In this document: piece by piece, positions 8,418-17,148 of the stretch | How the letters are laid out: each line of letters begins with the position of its first letter | Numbering within the stretch: the first letter of the stretch is position 1 | NCBI GenBank assembly: GCA_016778765.1 | Contig: JADHOV010000028.1 | Location: 1 to 37,412 of the forward strand | From: Paracoccaceae bacterium | Lineage (GTDB): Bacteria > Pseudomonadota > Alphaproteobacteria > Rhodobacterales > Rhodobacteraceae | Length of the DNA stretch: 37,412 bases | Reading direction: 5' to 3' | Translations under genes and position numbers: made by a program | The notes under the pieces: model-generated | Told to the model about the DNA's origin: nothing | Databases searched by the model: none | The model's input: only the letters and a program-made list of their open reading frames with translations

Positions 8418-9577
8418 GCAGACCCAAGGCTCAAGGCTGGTGCCCCACAGCCTTTCACCCCATGATGTCGGGTGATGGAATGCTGCTGCGCGTGCGTCCG
8501 CAATCCAATCGTTTAAGCCTTGATCAAGCGTTGGGCCTCTGCAAAATCGCCGAGCAATTTGGCAATGGGTTGATAGATTTTACCAGCCGCGCCGCCGTTC
8601 AAATACGCGGTTTAACCCCGGCTTCATTCGCCAAGGCGTTTTCGGCGTTGCAATCTTTATCGCTAGTTTCGCAAACCGCGTCACATGAGGCTTTGCGCGG
8701 CGTGTTGCTAAGCCCAGAATGGCAAGAAAACGATTTAACCCACCGGTTAACGCAAGCACTTTATGACCGCCTTGATGAATTGCCAGAGCTGCCAGCGAAA
8801 TTTGGCTTTGCGATAGATACTGGGCGGCAGCCGATTTTGCAGAGCTGTTCGGCAGATATACGCCTTGAAACATCAAAAGATGGCCGCCTTTTATTGATCG
8901 AAGATGGCGCTGATTTTGGTCTTAGCGTTTCACAAGATACCGCGATATCTGCCTTGATTTCACTGGCTCATATGTTTTCAAAGGCTGTCCGGGGCAGTAA
9001 ACCCAATACTCGGATGCAAAACCTACCATTGCCGCTGCAAAATGCACAAGATGAACATGCAATCAAAAGACAAGTTTCTGGCGCATCCCTTCCGCTTGGA
9101 AGAACGGCGCTTGGCTTTCATTTAGCACCTGCTTTTGGGCAAACTACATCGCAAGATTTTACGAAGCTGTTGATACAATCTGACTGTAAGTTTTTGCGCT
9201 TAACACCCTGGCGCGGGCTTTTATTGGAACGGGTGTCAGACCTATCAATACCGCCTGAATTTATCAGCGATGAGCATGACCCTAAGCGGCGCATTCAGGT
9301 CTGCCCGGGCGCGCCGGCCTGTCAGAGTGCCAAAGGAAATACGCGCGGTTTCGCAGCGCAGATAGCGCCGCGCCTTGGTGCCAATCCTGCGTTAAATTCG
9401 AAAGAGCTGCATATTTCAGGATGCGCGAAGGGGTGCGCAAAACCCCAAAAGGCAGATCTAACCTTCGTTGCTCAAAACTGTGGCTTTGACGTGATTGTAA
9501 AGGGCCGCGCCTGGGATATGCCTATTAAAACCGGCCTAGACCAAGATATTATTTTACAAAACTTGGATGGCTTTTAA
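8414..9577 (+). CDS. cobG: Precorrin-3B synthase CobG
   Basis: CobG is the oxygen-dependent monooxygenase that converts precorrin-3A to precorrin-3B and so defines the aerobic pathway. It resembles sulfite/nitrite reductases. The four-cysteine 4Fe-4S cluster signature is visible as CPGAPAC (residues about 297-303) and CAKGC (about 336-340). N-terminal half motifs such as LLRVRPQSNRLSLDQ and DFTSRAAVQIRG are typical. It is 387 residues, near the usual length. Its start overlaps the cobN stop and its stop shares one base with the cobH start (TAATG). Its presence indicates B12 synthesis under oxic conditions. Confidence 0.93.
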   Translation: MSRPKAQGWCPTAFHPMMSGDGMLLRVRPQSNRLSLDQALGLCKIAEQFGNGLIDFTSRAAVQIRGLTPASFAKAFSALQSLSLVSQTASHEALRGVLLSPEWQENDLTHRLTQALYDRLDELPELPAKFGFAIDTGRQPILQSCSADIRLETSKDGRLLLIEDGADFGLSVSQDTAISALISLAHMFSKAVRGSKPNTRMQNLPLPLQNAQDEHAIKRQVSGASLPLGRTALGFHLAPAFGQTTSQDFTKLLIQSDCKFLRLTPWRGLLLERVSDLSIPPEFISDEHDPKRRIQVCPGAPACQSAKGNTRGFAAQIAPRLGANPALNSKELHISGCAKGCAKPQKADLTFVAQNCGFDVIVKGRAWDMPIKTGLDQDIILQNLDGF

Positions 9578-10206
9578 TGCCCTATGAATATGAAACGAAC
9601 GGCGCTGCGATTTACGAACAATCTTTTCGGATGATCCGCGCTGAATCAGACTTAACGAATTTTGATGCTTTGGAAGAACAAGTGGCTGTGCGCATGATCC
9701 ATGCGGCCGGTTTTGTCGATCTAGCAAAATATATCAAATTTTCGAATGGTTTTGTTACCAAGGCACGCGCCGCATTGCACGCGGGCGCACCTATTTTTTG
9801 CGATGCCCGTATGGTCTCTGAAGGGATCACCCGGGCCCGTTTGCCCGCGGCAAACGAAATCATATGCACGCTGCATGATCCAAATATTTATGATTTAGCG
9901 GCCGATATGAACACCACCCGATCCGCGGCTGCTTTAGAACTTTGGCGCCCCCGATTGGCGGGATCGGTGGTGGCAATTGGCAATGCGCCGACTGCGTTAT
10001 TCCACCTTTTGAATATGCTCGAAGATCCCGCTTGCCCGCGCCCTGCAGCGATTATTGGGTGCCCCGTAGGCTTTGTAGGCGCGGTTGAGAGTAAAGACGC
10101 CCTATGGCAAGCGCAACCCACGCCCTGTTCGATTGTAGAGGGCCGTTTGGGGGGAAGCGCCATCACCGTTGCAGCTGTGAACGCAATCGCGAGCCGTAAC
10201 GAATGA
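9577..10206 (+). CDS. cobH: Precorrin-8X methylmutase CobH
   Basis: CobH moves the C-11 methyl group to C-12, turning precorrin-8X into hydrogenobyrinic acid. The catalytic histidine is H42 in RMIHAAGFVD, equivalent to the known active-site histidine near position 43 of the Pseudomonas denitrificans enzyme. The family motifs IFCDARMVSEGI and GNAPTALF, and the GCPVGFVGAVESK segment, are all present. It is 209 residues, the standard length. It is linked to cobG by TAATG and to cobI by ATGA, so translational coupling is likely. Confidence 0.96.
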   Translation: MPYEYETNGAAIYEQSFRMIRAESDLTNFDALEEQVAVRMIHAAGFVDLAKYIKFSNGFVTKARAALHAGAPIFCDARMVSEGITRARLPAANEIICTLHDPNIYDLAADMNTTRSAAALELWRPRLAGSVVAIGNAPTALFHLLNMLEDPACPRPAAIIGCPVGFVGAVESKDALWQAQPTPCSIVEGRLGGSAITVAAVNAIASRNE

Positions 10207-10931
10207 GCAAAGCAACCATCTATGGGATCGGGCTTGGCCCGGGTGATCCGGATTTAATGAGCGTCAAAGCCGATAGATTGGTGCGGCGCATCAAAAATGT
10301 TGCGTTTTTTCGGAAAGCCGGGCGCAAAGGGCACGCGAGAACGATCGTTGAGGGGCTATTGTCAATGCGCGCAATTGAGTTGCCGATGGAATATCCCGTG
10401 ACCACAGAAATCTCTGTAACTGATCCACAATATAATGCGCTTCTGTCCGAATTTTATCAAGATTGTACAACAAAAATTGCCTCTTTATCCGAGCAAGGGC
10501 ACGAGGTCGCGATCCTCTGCGAAGGCGATCCCTTCTTTTATGGATCCTTCATGCATTTATACACTCGGCTGAAAGACACGCACCCTGTCACGGTTGTACC
10601 AGCCATTACGGGCATGTCGGGCGCTTGGACGGCCACCGGCGCGCCGATCACCTGGGGTGATGATGTTTTAACCGTTTTATTAGGCACTTTATCACTGGAC
10701 GAGCTGCAAAAGCGCATGACCAATAGCGATGCTTTGGTCATAATGAAGATTGGCCGTAACATCGAAAAAATCCGCCAGGCCCTGAAAGCGAGCGACCTCT
10801 ACCAAAAAGCTTGGTTGATCGAATACGCCACGATGCCCCAGCAAACCGTTCACAAACTTTCTGAATGCGAGGGCAGAATTATCCCTTATTTTTCGATTAT
10901 TGTTGTGCATGGTCAAGGAAGGCGGCCATGA
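10203..10931 (+). CDS. cobI: Precorrin-2 C20-methyltransferase CobI
   Basis: CobI methylates precorrin-2 at C-20 using S-adenosylmethionine. It has the tetrapyrrole methylase fold: YGIGLGPGDPDLMSVKA at the N-terminus, CEGDPFFYGSF near residue 103 and VVPAITGMSGAW near residue 131. It is 242 residues, the usual length. It overlaps cobH upstream and cobJ downstream by ATGA junctions. The neighbouring CobG and CobJ catalyse the next two steps. Confidence 0.95.
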   Translation: MSKATIYGIGLGPGDPDLMSVKADRLVRRIKNVAFFRKAGRKGHARTIVEGLLSMRAIELPMEYPVTTEISVTDPQYNALLSEFYQDCTTKIASLSEQGHEVAILCEGDPFFYGSFMHLYTRLKDTHPVTVVPAITGMSGAWTATGAPITWGDDVLTVLLGTLSLDELQKRMTNSDALVIMKIGRNIEKIRQALKASDLYQKAWLIEYATMPQQTVHKLSECEGRIIPYFSIIVVHGQGRRP

Positions 10932-11680
10932 GCGGAACAGTGAAAATTATTGGATTGGGACCCGGCAGCGCCGGTCTGATCACACCCGATGTCAAAGACG
11001 CATTGGAGACCGCCACGGATGCAATTGGCTATTACCCCTATGTGGCGCGCGTGAACACGCGACCCGGATTAACCATTCACGGATCCGATAATCGCGTGGA
11101 ATTGCAACGCGCAGAACACGCTCTCAAACTGGCCGGCGAAGGTCGACATGTGGTGGTTGTCTCTTCTGGTGATCCGGGCGTTTTTGCAATGGCCTCTGCG
11201 GTGTTTGAGGCCGTTGAAACCGGGCCTTTAAGCTGGCGCGATCTGGACATAACCGTATTGCCTGGAATCACCGCGATGCTGGCAGCCGCTGCGCGGTTAG
11301 GAGCGCCTTTGGGGCATGATTTCTGCGTTATAAACCTGAGTGACAACCTAAAACCTTGGTCAATCATCGAAACGCGTTTGCGGTTGGCGGTGGAGGCGGA
11401 TTTTGCCATGGCCTTTTACAATCCGCGTTCAAAAGCGCGCCCTGAAGGGTTTGAAAAAGCATTAGATTTTCTTAAGAGCGCCTGTGAAAAGGAACGGTTG
11501 ATCATGTTTGCGCGGGCGGTCAGCACGCCAGAGGAAAGCCTGCATACGGTTGCTCTTAGCGACGCTACGCCCGATATGGCAGATATGCGAACGATGGTTT
11601 TGCTCGGTTCGCGCCAAACGCGTCTGATCCCACGAGAAAACGCCACGCCGATTGTTTATACGCCCCGGAGCCTGCGCTAA
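10928..11680 (+). CDS. cobJ: Precorrin-3B C17-methyltransferase CobJ
   Basis: CobJ methylates precorrin-3B at C-17 and drives ring contraction to precorrin-4. Family motifs include IIGLGPGSAGLITPDV at the N-terminus, IGYYPYVARV, SSGDPGVFAMASAVFE, VLPGITAMLAAAARLGAPLGHDF and MAFYNPRSKARP. The start is the ATG at 10928, overlapping the cobI stop; a longer open frame reaches 10865 but lies in cobI. The product is 250 residues. Its stop overlaps the stop of the opposite-strand cobK, so any rightward transcript continuing into cobL passes antisense through cobK. Confidence 0.95.
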   Translation: MSGTVKIIGLGPGSAGLITPDVKDALETATDAIGYYPYVARVNTRPGLTIHGSDNRVELQRAEHALKLAGEGRHVVVVSSGDPGVFAMASAVFEAVETGPLSWRDLDITVLPGITAMLAAAARLGAPLGHDFCVINLSDNLKPWSIIETRLRLAVEADFAMAFYNPRSKARPEGFEKALDFLKSACEKERLIMFARAVSTPEESLHTVALSDATPDMADMRTMVLLGSRQTRLIPRENATPIVYTPRSLR

Positions 11681-12417
11681 TGTCCCGCAATCCAATCCAT
11701 CGCATCGGTGACCAAGAACGCCTCATCGCGGGGGAGCTGCAAAATGGGGCGTTCAATCATAATTACCGGCAAGGAAAGCTGCCGGGCCGCTTCAATTTTA
11801 GCATAGGCGCCGCCTCCGCCCGCATTTTTAGAAACAACGATTTCAACCTCATGCTCGCGCATCAAAGCGATATCCTGTTCCTTGCTAAACGGTCCACGAG
11901 ATACAATAACCGTGCTGTCTGGCAGGGCCAGAGCCTGCGCGGGCGGGTCCACAAGCCGCAACAAATAGTGATGCTGCGCTTGCGCGGCAAACAGATCAAG
12001 ATGCATCCGCCCAATAGCGAGCATAATATTCTGTTTCTGAGCGGGCAAGGCCGCCGCCGCCGCCGGAATATCGGGCACGCTCTGCCACTGGTCAGCCGCT
12101 TCGGGGCGCCAAGCAGGGCGCGTCAAAGCCAACAGGGGAACCCTTGCCTTGGCGCAAGCAAGCACAGCGTTTTCGCTCATCTGGGCCGCAAAAGGATGCG
12201 TGGCATCGATCACATGCGTAATTTGTTCTGCCTTGAGGTAGGCGAACAATCCTTGAACGCCTCCAAATCCACCAATCCGCTTTTCAATTGGCTGAGCTTT
12301 GGGCCGCTCAACGCGCCCAGCGTAAGACAGGCACGCCCGATACCCTTTCGTTGCGACAGCTTGCGCGAGCTCACTGGCCTCAATCGTGCCAGCCAAAATC
12401 AAAAGGTTTACGGTCAT
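11677..12417 (-). CDS. cobK: Precorrin-6A reductase CobK (antisense within the cob operon)
   Basis: CobK is the NADPH-dependent reductase that makes precorrin-6B. Visible motifs are LLILAGTIEASELAQ at the N-terminus, VIDATHPFAAQMSENAV near residue 90, ILAIGR-like MLAIGRMHL, and the C-terminal VSKNAGGGGAYAKIEAA. It is 246 residues. I choose the ATG at 12417 because it gives the family N-terminus and has a strong ribosome site AAGGAG (complement of 12426-12431), although the frame stays open to 12909. That ribosome site lies inside cobL coding sequence. Both ends are locked: the stop overlaps the cobJ stop and the start codon shares two bases with the cobL ATG. I find no clear promoter for it. 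Confidence 0.93.
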   Translation of the reverse strand: MTVNLLILAGTIEASELAQAVATKGYRACLSYAGRVERPKAQPIEKRIGGFGGVQGLFAYLKAEQITHVIDATHPFAAQMSENAVLACAKARVPLLALTRPAWRPEAADQWQSVPDIPAAAAALPAQKQNIMLAIGRMHLDLFAAQAQHHYLLRLVDPPAQALALPDSTVIVSRGPFSKEQDIALMREHEVEIVVSKNAGGGGAYAKIEAARQLSLPVIMIERPILQLPRDEAFLVTDAMDWIAGH

Positions 12418-13615
12418 GGATAACGCTCCTTGGCTCACCATACTTGGTTGGGGCGAAGATGGTCCAGATGGGCTAACCGCCACAAGTGCAAAAATATTGC
12501 AAGACGCAGAGATTATCGCTGGTGCCACCCGGCATTTAGACCTTTTACCGCCAGACTGTAACGCTACGCGTTTCTGCTGGCCGGTCCCCTTCGCGGCGGG
12601 TCTAGAACCTTTCTTGGCTTTGCGGGGCAAAAAGGTTGTGCTTTTGGCATCGGGCGATCCGTTTTGGTTTGGCGCGGGCACAAGTATCACGCAACATTTA
12701 CAGCCCGAGGAGTGGCGCGCCCTGCCCGGCCTGTCATCATTTTCATTGGCGGCGGCGGCCTTGGGCTGGCCGCTTGAGTCCACGCAATGCCTAGGGTTAC
12801 ATGCCGCGCCCCTTGAACGATTACGCCCGCATTTGGGGTTAAATAAGCGCCTTCTGATCACGCTTAAAGACGGCGCGATGGCCCAAAAGGTTGCGCAATA
12901 TCTATGCAATGTGGGGTTTGAGGGGGCCGAGCTACATGTGCTTGAGCGCTTAGCTGGGCCGCATCAAAAAATCCGCTCGACCCGCGCAGATGGCTTTAAT
13001 CTTGAAAATATTGAACACCCTGCCTTGCTGGCAATCGTGCCAAGCGATGGGCCGGCGCTTCCGTTGGCAAATGGATGGCCCGATAGCGCCTTTTCCCATG
13101 ATGGCCAAATTACCAAACGCCCGATTCGCGCCTTAACGCTCTCAGCGCTTTGCCCAAAACCTGGTGATGTGCTGTGGGATCTTGGCGGTGGGTCTGGCTC
13201 GATCTCTTTGGAATGGCTGGCCAGTGATACAACGCTGACAGCTTTTTGTATTGAACAAAATCCAGATCGCGTGAGCCGTATTAGGAAAAATGCACGAAAA
13301 TTGGGGCTAGACCGGTTGCAGGTGATACAGGCACAAGCCCCAGAAAAACTCCATGATTTACCGCTGCCAAATGCGGTTTTTATTGGCGGCGGTATCAGCG
13401 ATGCCTTGTTACATACGCTGTGGCATATTTTGCCGGCGGGCACGCGTTTGGTATGCAATGGCGTAACTTTAGAGGCAGAAGCCTTATTGATAAACTGGCA
13501 GCTGGAAAAAGGCGGTGAGCTTCTGAGAATCGAGCTGTCCCAAATGGCCCAGCTTGGTTCAAAACGCGGTTGGAAAGCCAACTTTCCAATCCTGCAATGG
13601 AACTGCACCCTATGA
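12416..13615 (+). CDS. cobL: Precorrin-6B C5,15-methyltransferase (decarboxylating) CobL
   Basis: CobL methylates C-5 and C-15 and decarboxylates the acetate side chain at C-12. It is the fused form: an N-terminal CbiE-type tetrapyrrole methylase (residues about 6-200, WLTILGWGEDGPDG, LLASGDPFWFG, PGLSSFSLAAAALGWP) and a C-terminal CbiT-type SAM methyltransferase (about 220-399, VLWDLGGGSGSISLEW, IEQNPDR, FIGGG). It has 399 residues, as expected. The start is the ATG at 12416 inside the CATG shared with cobK; AAAAGG about 11-16 bases upstream is a plausible ribosome site and lies in cobK antisense sequence. Its stop overlaps the cobE start (ATGA). Confidence 0.95.
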   Translation: MDNAPWLTILGWGEDGPDGLTATSAKILQDAEIIAGATRHLDLLPPDCNATRFCWPVPFAAGLEPFLALRGKKVVLLASGDPFWFGAGTSITQHLQPEEWRALPGLSSFSLAAAALGWPLESTQCLGLHAAPLERLRPHLGLNKRLLITLKDGAMAQKVAQYLCNVGFEGAELHVLERLAGPHQKIRSTRADGFNLENIEHPALLAIVPSDGPALPLANGWPDSAFSHDGQITKRPIRALTLSALCPKPGDVLWDLGGGSGSISLEWLASDTTLTAFCIEQNPDRVSRIRKNARKLGLDRLQVIQAQAPEKLHDLPLPNAVFIGGGISDALLHTLWHILPAGTRLVCNGVTLEAEALLINWQLEKGGELLRIELSQMAQLGSKRGWKANFPILQWNCTL

Positions 13616-13992
13616 TTTTTGTTGGACTTGGATTTCGAAAAGCCGTAACTATAAAAAGCTTTGAAAACCTGATCCATCAGGTTTATCATCTGACAGAATT
13701 ACCGGGCCCAATAAAGGCGCTTGCCACGCTGGACACAAAAGCTTTAGATCCTGCATTGCAAGAATTTGCAGCGGCAAAAAGGATTACACTTATTCCTGTG
13801 TCTTTGGAAAATTTAAAGCGGCAAATTACACCAACGCAATCACCCGCCGCGCAAGCCGCTTATGGTCTGGGCAGTATTGCCGAAGCCGCCGCGTTATTCG
13901 CAGCAGGAAATGGATCATCTTTAATCTTCAAGCGTTTGGTATCAGATGATAAATTGGCAACTTGTGCCTTGGCGAAAGGATCCTTTAAATGA
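13612..13992 (+). CDS. cobE: CobE / CbiG C-terminal domain protein
   Basis: This 126-residue protein corresponds to the stand-alone CobE protein, homologous to the C-terminal domain of CbiG. Matching features are the N-terminal [12 protein letters not shown], the [19 protein letters not shown] segment, and the [15 protein letters not shown] segment near residue 93. CobE is linked to corrin ring synthesis but, as far as I know, its exact reaction is unsettled; it has been suggested to act around the ring-contraction and deacylation steps. The start is the ATG at 13612 overlapping the cobL stop; an upstream in-frame ATG at 13570 lies within cobL. It overlaps cobM by ATGA. Confidence 0.88.
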   Translation: MIFVGLGFRKAVTIKSFENLIHQVYHLTELPGPIKALATLDTKALDPALQEFAAAKRITLIPVSLENLKRQITPTQSPAAQAAYGLGSIAEAAALFAAGNGSSLIFKRLVSDDKLATCALAKGSFK

Positions 13993-14774
13993 CAGTGCAT
14001 TTTATCGGGGCCGGTCCAGGAGCGGCAGATCTTTTGACACTCCGCGGACGCGATTTAATCGCCAATTCGCCGGTCTGCCTTTACGCCGGTTCTTTGGTGC
14101 CCACCGAAATATTAGCCCATTGCGCAAGCACAGCGCGGATTGTGAACACCGCGCCGATGGATCTTGATGCCATTATCGCCGAATGCCAGCGTGCAGAAGA
14201 TGCCGGGCTTGATGTGGCGCGCCTGCATTCGGGCGATTTATCGATTTGGTCTGCTATGGGCGAACAAATCCGGCGCTTAAAAGCAGCAAATATTCCATTT
14301 ACAATCACCCCCGGGGTTCCATCCTTTGCCGCTGCTGCTGCAGCTTTAGAAGCCGAGTTAACATTGCCTGAGATCAGTCAGTCAGTGGTGCTAACCCGCA
14401 CGTCGGGCCGCGCATCAAGCATGCCTCCAGGGGAGAGTTTGGAAAACTTTGCGCGCAGCGGGGCCACTTTAGCGATCCATTTATCAATCCATCAGCTTGC
14501 GAAGGTGGTGACAGAACTTACACCTTTTTACGGCGCGCATTGCCCAGTGGCGATCGTCTATCGCGCAAGCTGGCCCGATCAGAAAATCACGCGTTCAACC
14601 CTGCACCGCGTGGCTGACACGCTATCAGATGATGTGAAACGCACCGCTCTCATTCTTGTTGGGCCAGCTTTGGCCGCTGAGGATTTTGCTGAAAGCAGCC
14701 TCTATGCCAAAGATTATGATCGCCGCTTTCGCCCGCAAAGCGCAGAATCGCCTTTCTATAGAAGCGCTGATTGA
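13989..14774 (+). CDS. cobM: Precorrin-4 C11-methyltransferase CobM
   Basis: CobM methylates precorrin-4 at C-11. Family motifs are [18 protein letters not shown] at the N-terminus, CLYAGSLVP near residue 34, [12 protein letters not shown] near residue 78, and [15 protein letters not shown] near residue 105. It is 261 residues, normal for the family. It overlaps cobE by ATGA, and its TGA stop overlaps the cobB ATG (TGATG), continuing the chain of coupled genes. Confidence 0.95.
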   Translation: MTVHFIGAGPGAADLLTLRGRDLIANSPVCLYAGSLVPTEILAHCASTARIVNTAPMDLDAIIAECQRAEDAGLDVARLHSGDLSIWSAMGEQIRRLKAANIPFTITPGVPSFAAAAAALEAELTLPEISQSVVLTRTSGRASSMPPGESLENFARSGATLAIHLSIHQLAKVVTELTPFYGAHCPVAIVYRASWPDQKITRSTLHRVADTLSDDVKRTALILVGPALAAEDFAESSLYAKDYDRRFRPQSAESPFYRSAD

Positions 14775-16081
14775 TGCGTCCGAACGGTCTTTTAATTTCG
14801 GCACCCAGTTCAGGCACCGGCAAAACCACCGTTATGCTGGGCTTGCTCCGAGCATTTTCTGATCGCGGCCTTGCCGTTCAACCGTTTAAAAGCGGCCCCG
14901 ATTATATCGATCCGGCCTTCCATTTTGCCGCGGCGCGCCGGGCATCGTTCAACATTGACAGCTGGTCTATGGGTGCTGAGCTGATCGATGCGATCAGCCA
15001 TCAAGCGTCTGGCGCGGAATTGATCATTGCAGAAGGCTCAATGGGATTGTTTGACGGTGTGGCAACGCGCGGCGCCGAAGGTTACGGAAGCAGCGCTGAA
15101 ACGGCCCAAAGATTGGGCTGGCCTGTTGTGTTGGTGATTGATGTTTCTGGGCAGGCGCAATCTGCAGCGGCAACCGCTTTAGGATTTAAAACCTATGCCC
15201 CTGATCTTGATATTGCTGGGGTTATCTTAAACCGGGTTGCCAGCCCGCGCCATGAGCGTTTGGCAAGGTTGGGTATGCAAAAAGCAGGAATTGAGGTGTT
15301 TGGTTCTTTGCCGAGACGCGGTGATCTTACGCTTCCCGAGCGGCATCTGGGGCTTATTCAAGCGGTCGAACATCCCGATTTGGAAACCGCGGTGGCAGGC
15401 TATGCGCAATTTTTAAAAGATCATGTGGATCTGGATGCTTTATTTGCGGCTGCGGCCGGCTCTGCTGTTGCGCAGCCGGGGCGCTGGGCATCCCCACCGG
15501 CGCAACAAATTGCCATCGCGCGCGATGCTGCCTTTTCCTTTACCTATCCGCATCTGCTCGAAAGCTGGCGCGCGGCAGGCGCGAGCATTTTGCCGTTTTC
15601 ACCTTTATCCGATCAGCCTGTTCCGCCTTCAGACTTGGTCATCTTACCGGGGGGGTATCCAGAGCTGCATGCGGGCAAACTGGCCTTGGCAGAAAATTTT
15701 TGGAACAGTTTACGGACCCATGCGACACAAAATCCCGTTCACGGCGAATGCGGCGGTTATATGGCGCTCGGAGAAGCCCTGATCGATAAGCAGGGTGTCT
15801 CGCATAAAATGGCCGGGTTGCTTGGTTTGGTAACCAGTTATGAGAAGCGCAAATTTCATTTGGGCTATCGTCAAGCCAATCTACGCGCCCCCGCTTTGGG
15901 CTATGCGAAAGGCACGAAATTGCGGGGTCATGAATTTCACTATTCAAGCATTATCAACCAACCCGACGCAGCATTGGCGGATGTGTTCGATGCGGATGGC
16001 AATTCAGTCGCCGAAACCGGCTCTTTTCGCGGATATGTGAGCGGAACCTTTTTCCATTTGATTGATGAGGCGCAGACGTGA
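14774..16081 (+). CDS. cobB: Hydrogenobyrinic acid a,c-diamide synthase CobB
   Basis: CobB amidates the a and c side chains of hydrogenobyrinic acid with glutamine and ATP, making the substrate for the CobNST chelatase. The P-loop is ISAPSSGTGKTT, followed by FKSGPDYIDPAFH. The C-terminal glutamine amidotransferase domain has LPGGYPELH and the nucleophile cysteine in HGECGGYM. It is 435 residues. I choose ATG at 14774 over the in-frame TTG three bases earlier. It overlaps cobM upstream, and its stop overlaps the cobA GTG start. Confidence 0.95.
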   Translation: MRPNGLLISAPSSGTGKTTVMLGLLRAFSDRGLAVQPFKSGPDYIDPAFHFAAARRASFNIDSWSMGAELIDAISHQASGAELIIAEGSMGLFDGVATRGAEGYGSSAETAQRLGWPVVLVIDVSGQAQSAAATALGFKTYAPDLDIAGVILNRVASPRHERLARLGMQKAGIEVFGSLPRRGDLTLPERHLGLIQAVEHPDLETAVAGYAQFLKDHVDLDALFAAAAGSAVAQPGRWASPPAQQIAIARDAAFSFTYPHLLESWRAAGASILPFSPLSDQPVPPSDLVILPGGYPELHAGKLALAENFWNSLRTHATQNPVHGECGGYMALGEALIDKQGVSHKMAGLLGLVTSYEKRKFHLGYRQANLRAPALGYAKGTKLRGHEFHYSSIINQPDAALADVFDADGNSVAETGSFRGYVSGTFFHLIDEAQT

Positions 16082-16803
16082 CCGGATTTGTAAGCTTCGT
16101 TGGTTCGGGCCCTGGCGACCCCGCGCTTTTAACCTTGAAAGCCGTTGACTGCTTGAAAACGGCGCAGGTTGTTTTATTCGATGATTTATCCTCTGGGCCA
16201 ATTCTCAAATATGCCGGCGCAAAAGCAGAATTGATTGGCGTTGGAAAACGCGCCGGCCGTCGTTCGCCTAAGCAGGATCATGTTAGCCGCTTATTGGTCG
16301 ATTATGCGGGCCAAGGCTATCAAGTTGTACGTCTTAAATCAGGTGATCCGGGCGTTTTTGGCAGATTAGAGGAAGAAATCGATGCTTTGCGCGCCGCGAA
16401 TCTTCCGTTTGAAATTGTGCCAGGGGTAACCGCTGCAAGCGCGGCAGCCGCCGCGGCGGGTATACCCCTCAGCCGACGTTTGACCGCCAGACGCATTCAA
16501 TTTGTGACGGGGCATGACGTTGCCGGCGCGCTGCCAGACGATTTGAATATATCCGCCCTTACCGATCCGAATGCTACAACGGTGATTTATATGCCAAAGC
16601 GCACCTTTGCTTCTTTAGCTGAACTGTTGATCCAAAACGGATTGCCGAAAACCACTCCGGCTTTACTGGCGGAAAGTATTTCCACACCTGAGCAATATCT
16701 GCAAAGAACAACCCTGCAAAGCTTGGCGCAGCAACTCTCAAAGGATATCTCAAGCGCGCCCGGGCTTATTCTATATGGCGCTTTGGCTGAAACTTCGCTT
16801 TAA
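16078..16803 (+). CDS. cobA: Uroporphyrinogen-III C-methyltransferase CobA
   Basis: CobA uses two molecules of S-adenosylmethionine to convert uroporphyrinogen III to precorrin-2, the entry step that commits tetrapyrrole to B12 and siroheme. Motifs are FVGSGPGDPALLTLKAV at the N-terminus, ADVVLYD-like AQVVLFDDLSS, GKRAGRRSPKQD, RLKSGDPGVFGR and VPGVTAASAAAAAAGIPLS. It is 241 residues and lacks the CysG dehydrogenase domain. The start is a GTG overlapping the cobB stop. It is the last gene of the tightly overlapped rightward series; the second riboswitch transcript starts about 70 bp further on. Confidence 0.95.
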   Translation: MTGFVSFVGSGPGDPALLTLKAVDCLKTAQVVLFDDLSSGPILKYAGAKAELIGVGKRAGRRSPKQDHVSRLLVDYAGQGYQVVRLKSGDPGVFGRLEEEIDALRAANLPFEIVPGVTAASAAAAAAGIPLSRRLTARRIQFVTGHDVAGALPDDLNISALTDPNATTVIYMPKRTFASLAELLIQNGLPKTTPALLAESISTPEQYLQRTTLQSLAQQLSKDISSAPGLILYGALAETSL

Positions 16804-16839
16804 GATGTCGGGGTTGGTTGTGATCTGTCGTGATTTGTC

Positions 16840-16868
16840 TTGACCCAAGGGACCAGCCTGCTTAACTG
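16840..16868 (+). promoter_or_regulatory. Candidate sigma-70 promoter of the second riboswitch transcript
   Basis: TTGACC at 16840-16845 and TAACTG at 16863-16868 are separated by 17 bp. The predicted start, near 16875, falls just before the riboswitch begins at about 16880. Good spacing and position support it. Confidence 0.45.
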
Positions 16869-16879
16869 GCCAAGCAAAA

Positions 16880-17075
16880 GGTGCCAAAGCAGATGCGATG
16901 GTGAAACGGGAAGCCAGTTCAACGCAAGTTTGCCCCCGGCAAACTTGGGCCAATCTGGCGCTGCCCCCGCAACGGTAGGCAAAGAGGCTGTATCATAAGC
17001 CATTATGGCAATCGGCCATGAGAAGGCGATACAACCGGCAGACTTTGCAAGCCCGGAGACCGGCCTGATGCGTAA
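16880..17075 (+). promoter_or_regulatory. Cobalamin riboswitch upstream of the CbiM-like transporter
   Basis: The B12 box AAGCCCGGAGACCGGCC is at 17049-17065. The core elements are GGTGCC at 16880-16885, GTGAAACGGGAA at 16901-16912 and GCTGCCCCCGCAACGGTA near 16959-16976. Cobalamin binding should reduce expression of the cobalt transporter subunit that follows. An unusual feature is a perfect 10-bp hairpin, CAAGTTTGCC/GGCAAACTTG with a CCC loop, at 16925-16947, placed inside the stem-loop that lies between GGGAA and GCTGCCCCCGC (the P5/L5 position). I did not find a simple exact closing stem, so the outer boundaries are approximate. Confidence 0.92.
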
Positions 17076-17082
17076 ACGCAGA

Positions 17083-17103
17083 TCCCTGAAATAGGGGGTT
17101 TTT
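17083..17103 (+). terminator. Possible riboswitch-controlled terminator hairpin
   Basis: TCCCT and AGGGG pair around a short GAAAT loop (centre about 17090), followed by five U residues at 17099-17103. It lies about 20 bases after the riboswitch aptamer and 46 bases before the coding start. The stem is short (5-6 bp), so it would be a weak terminator; it may be the transcriptional expression platform of the second riboswitch. Confidence 0.4.
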
Positions 17104-17148
17104 ATATTGGTTGATCACGGGGAAGTGATCTTTAACAAAGGAAAAGAC

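Noticed and set aside
12418-12909. N-terminal extension of cobK over 164 residues
   Set aside because: It is the antisense of cobL coding sequence; the ATG at 12417 with AAGGAG gives a standard-length CobK.
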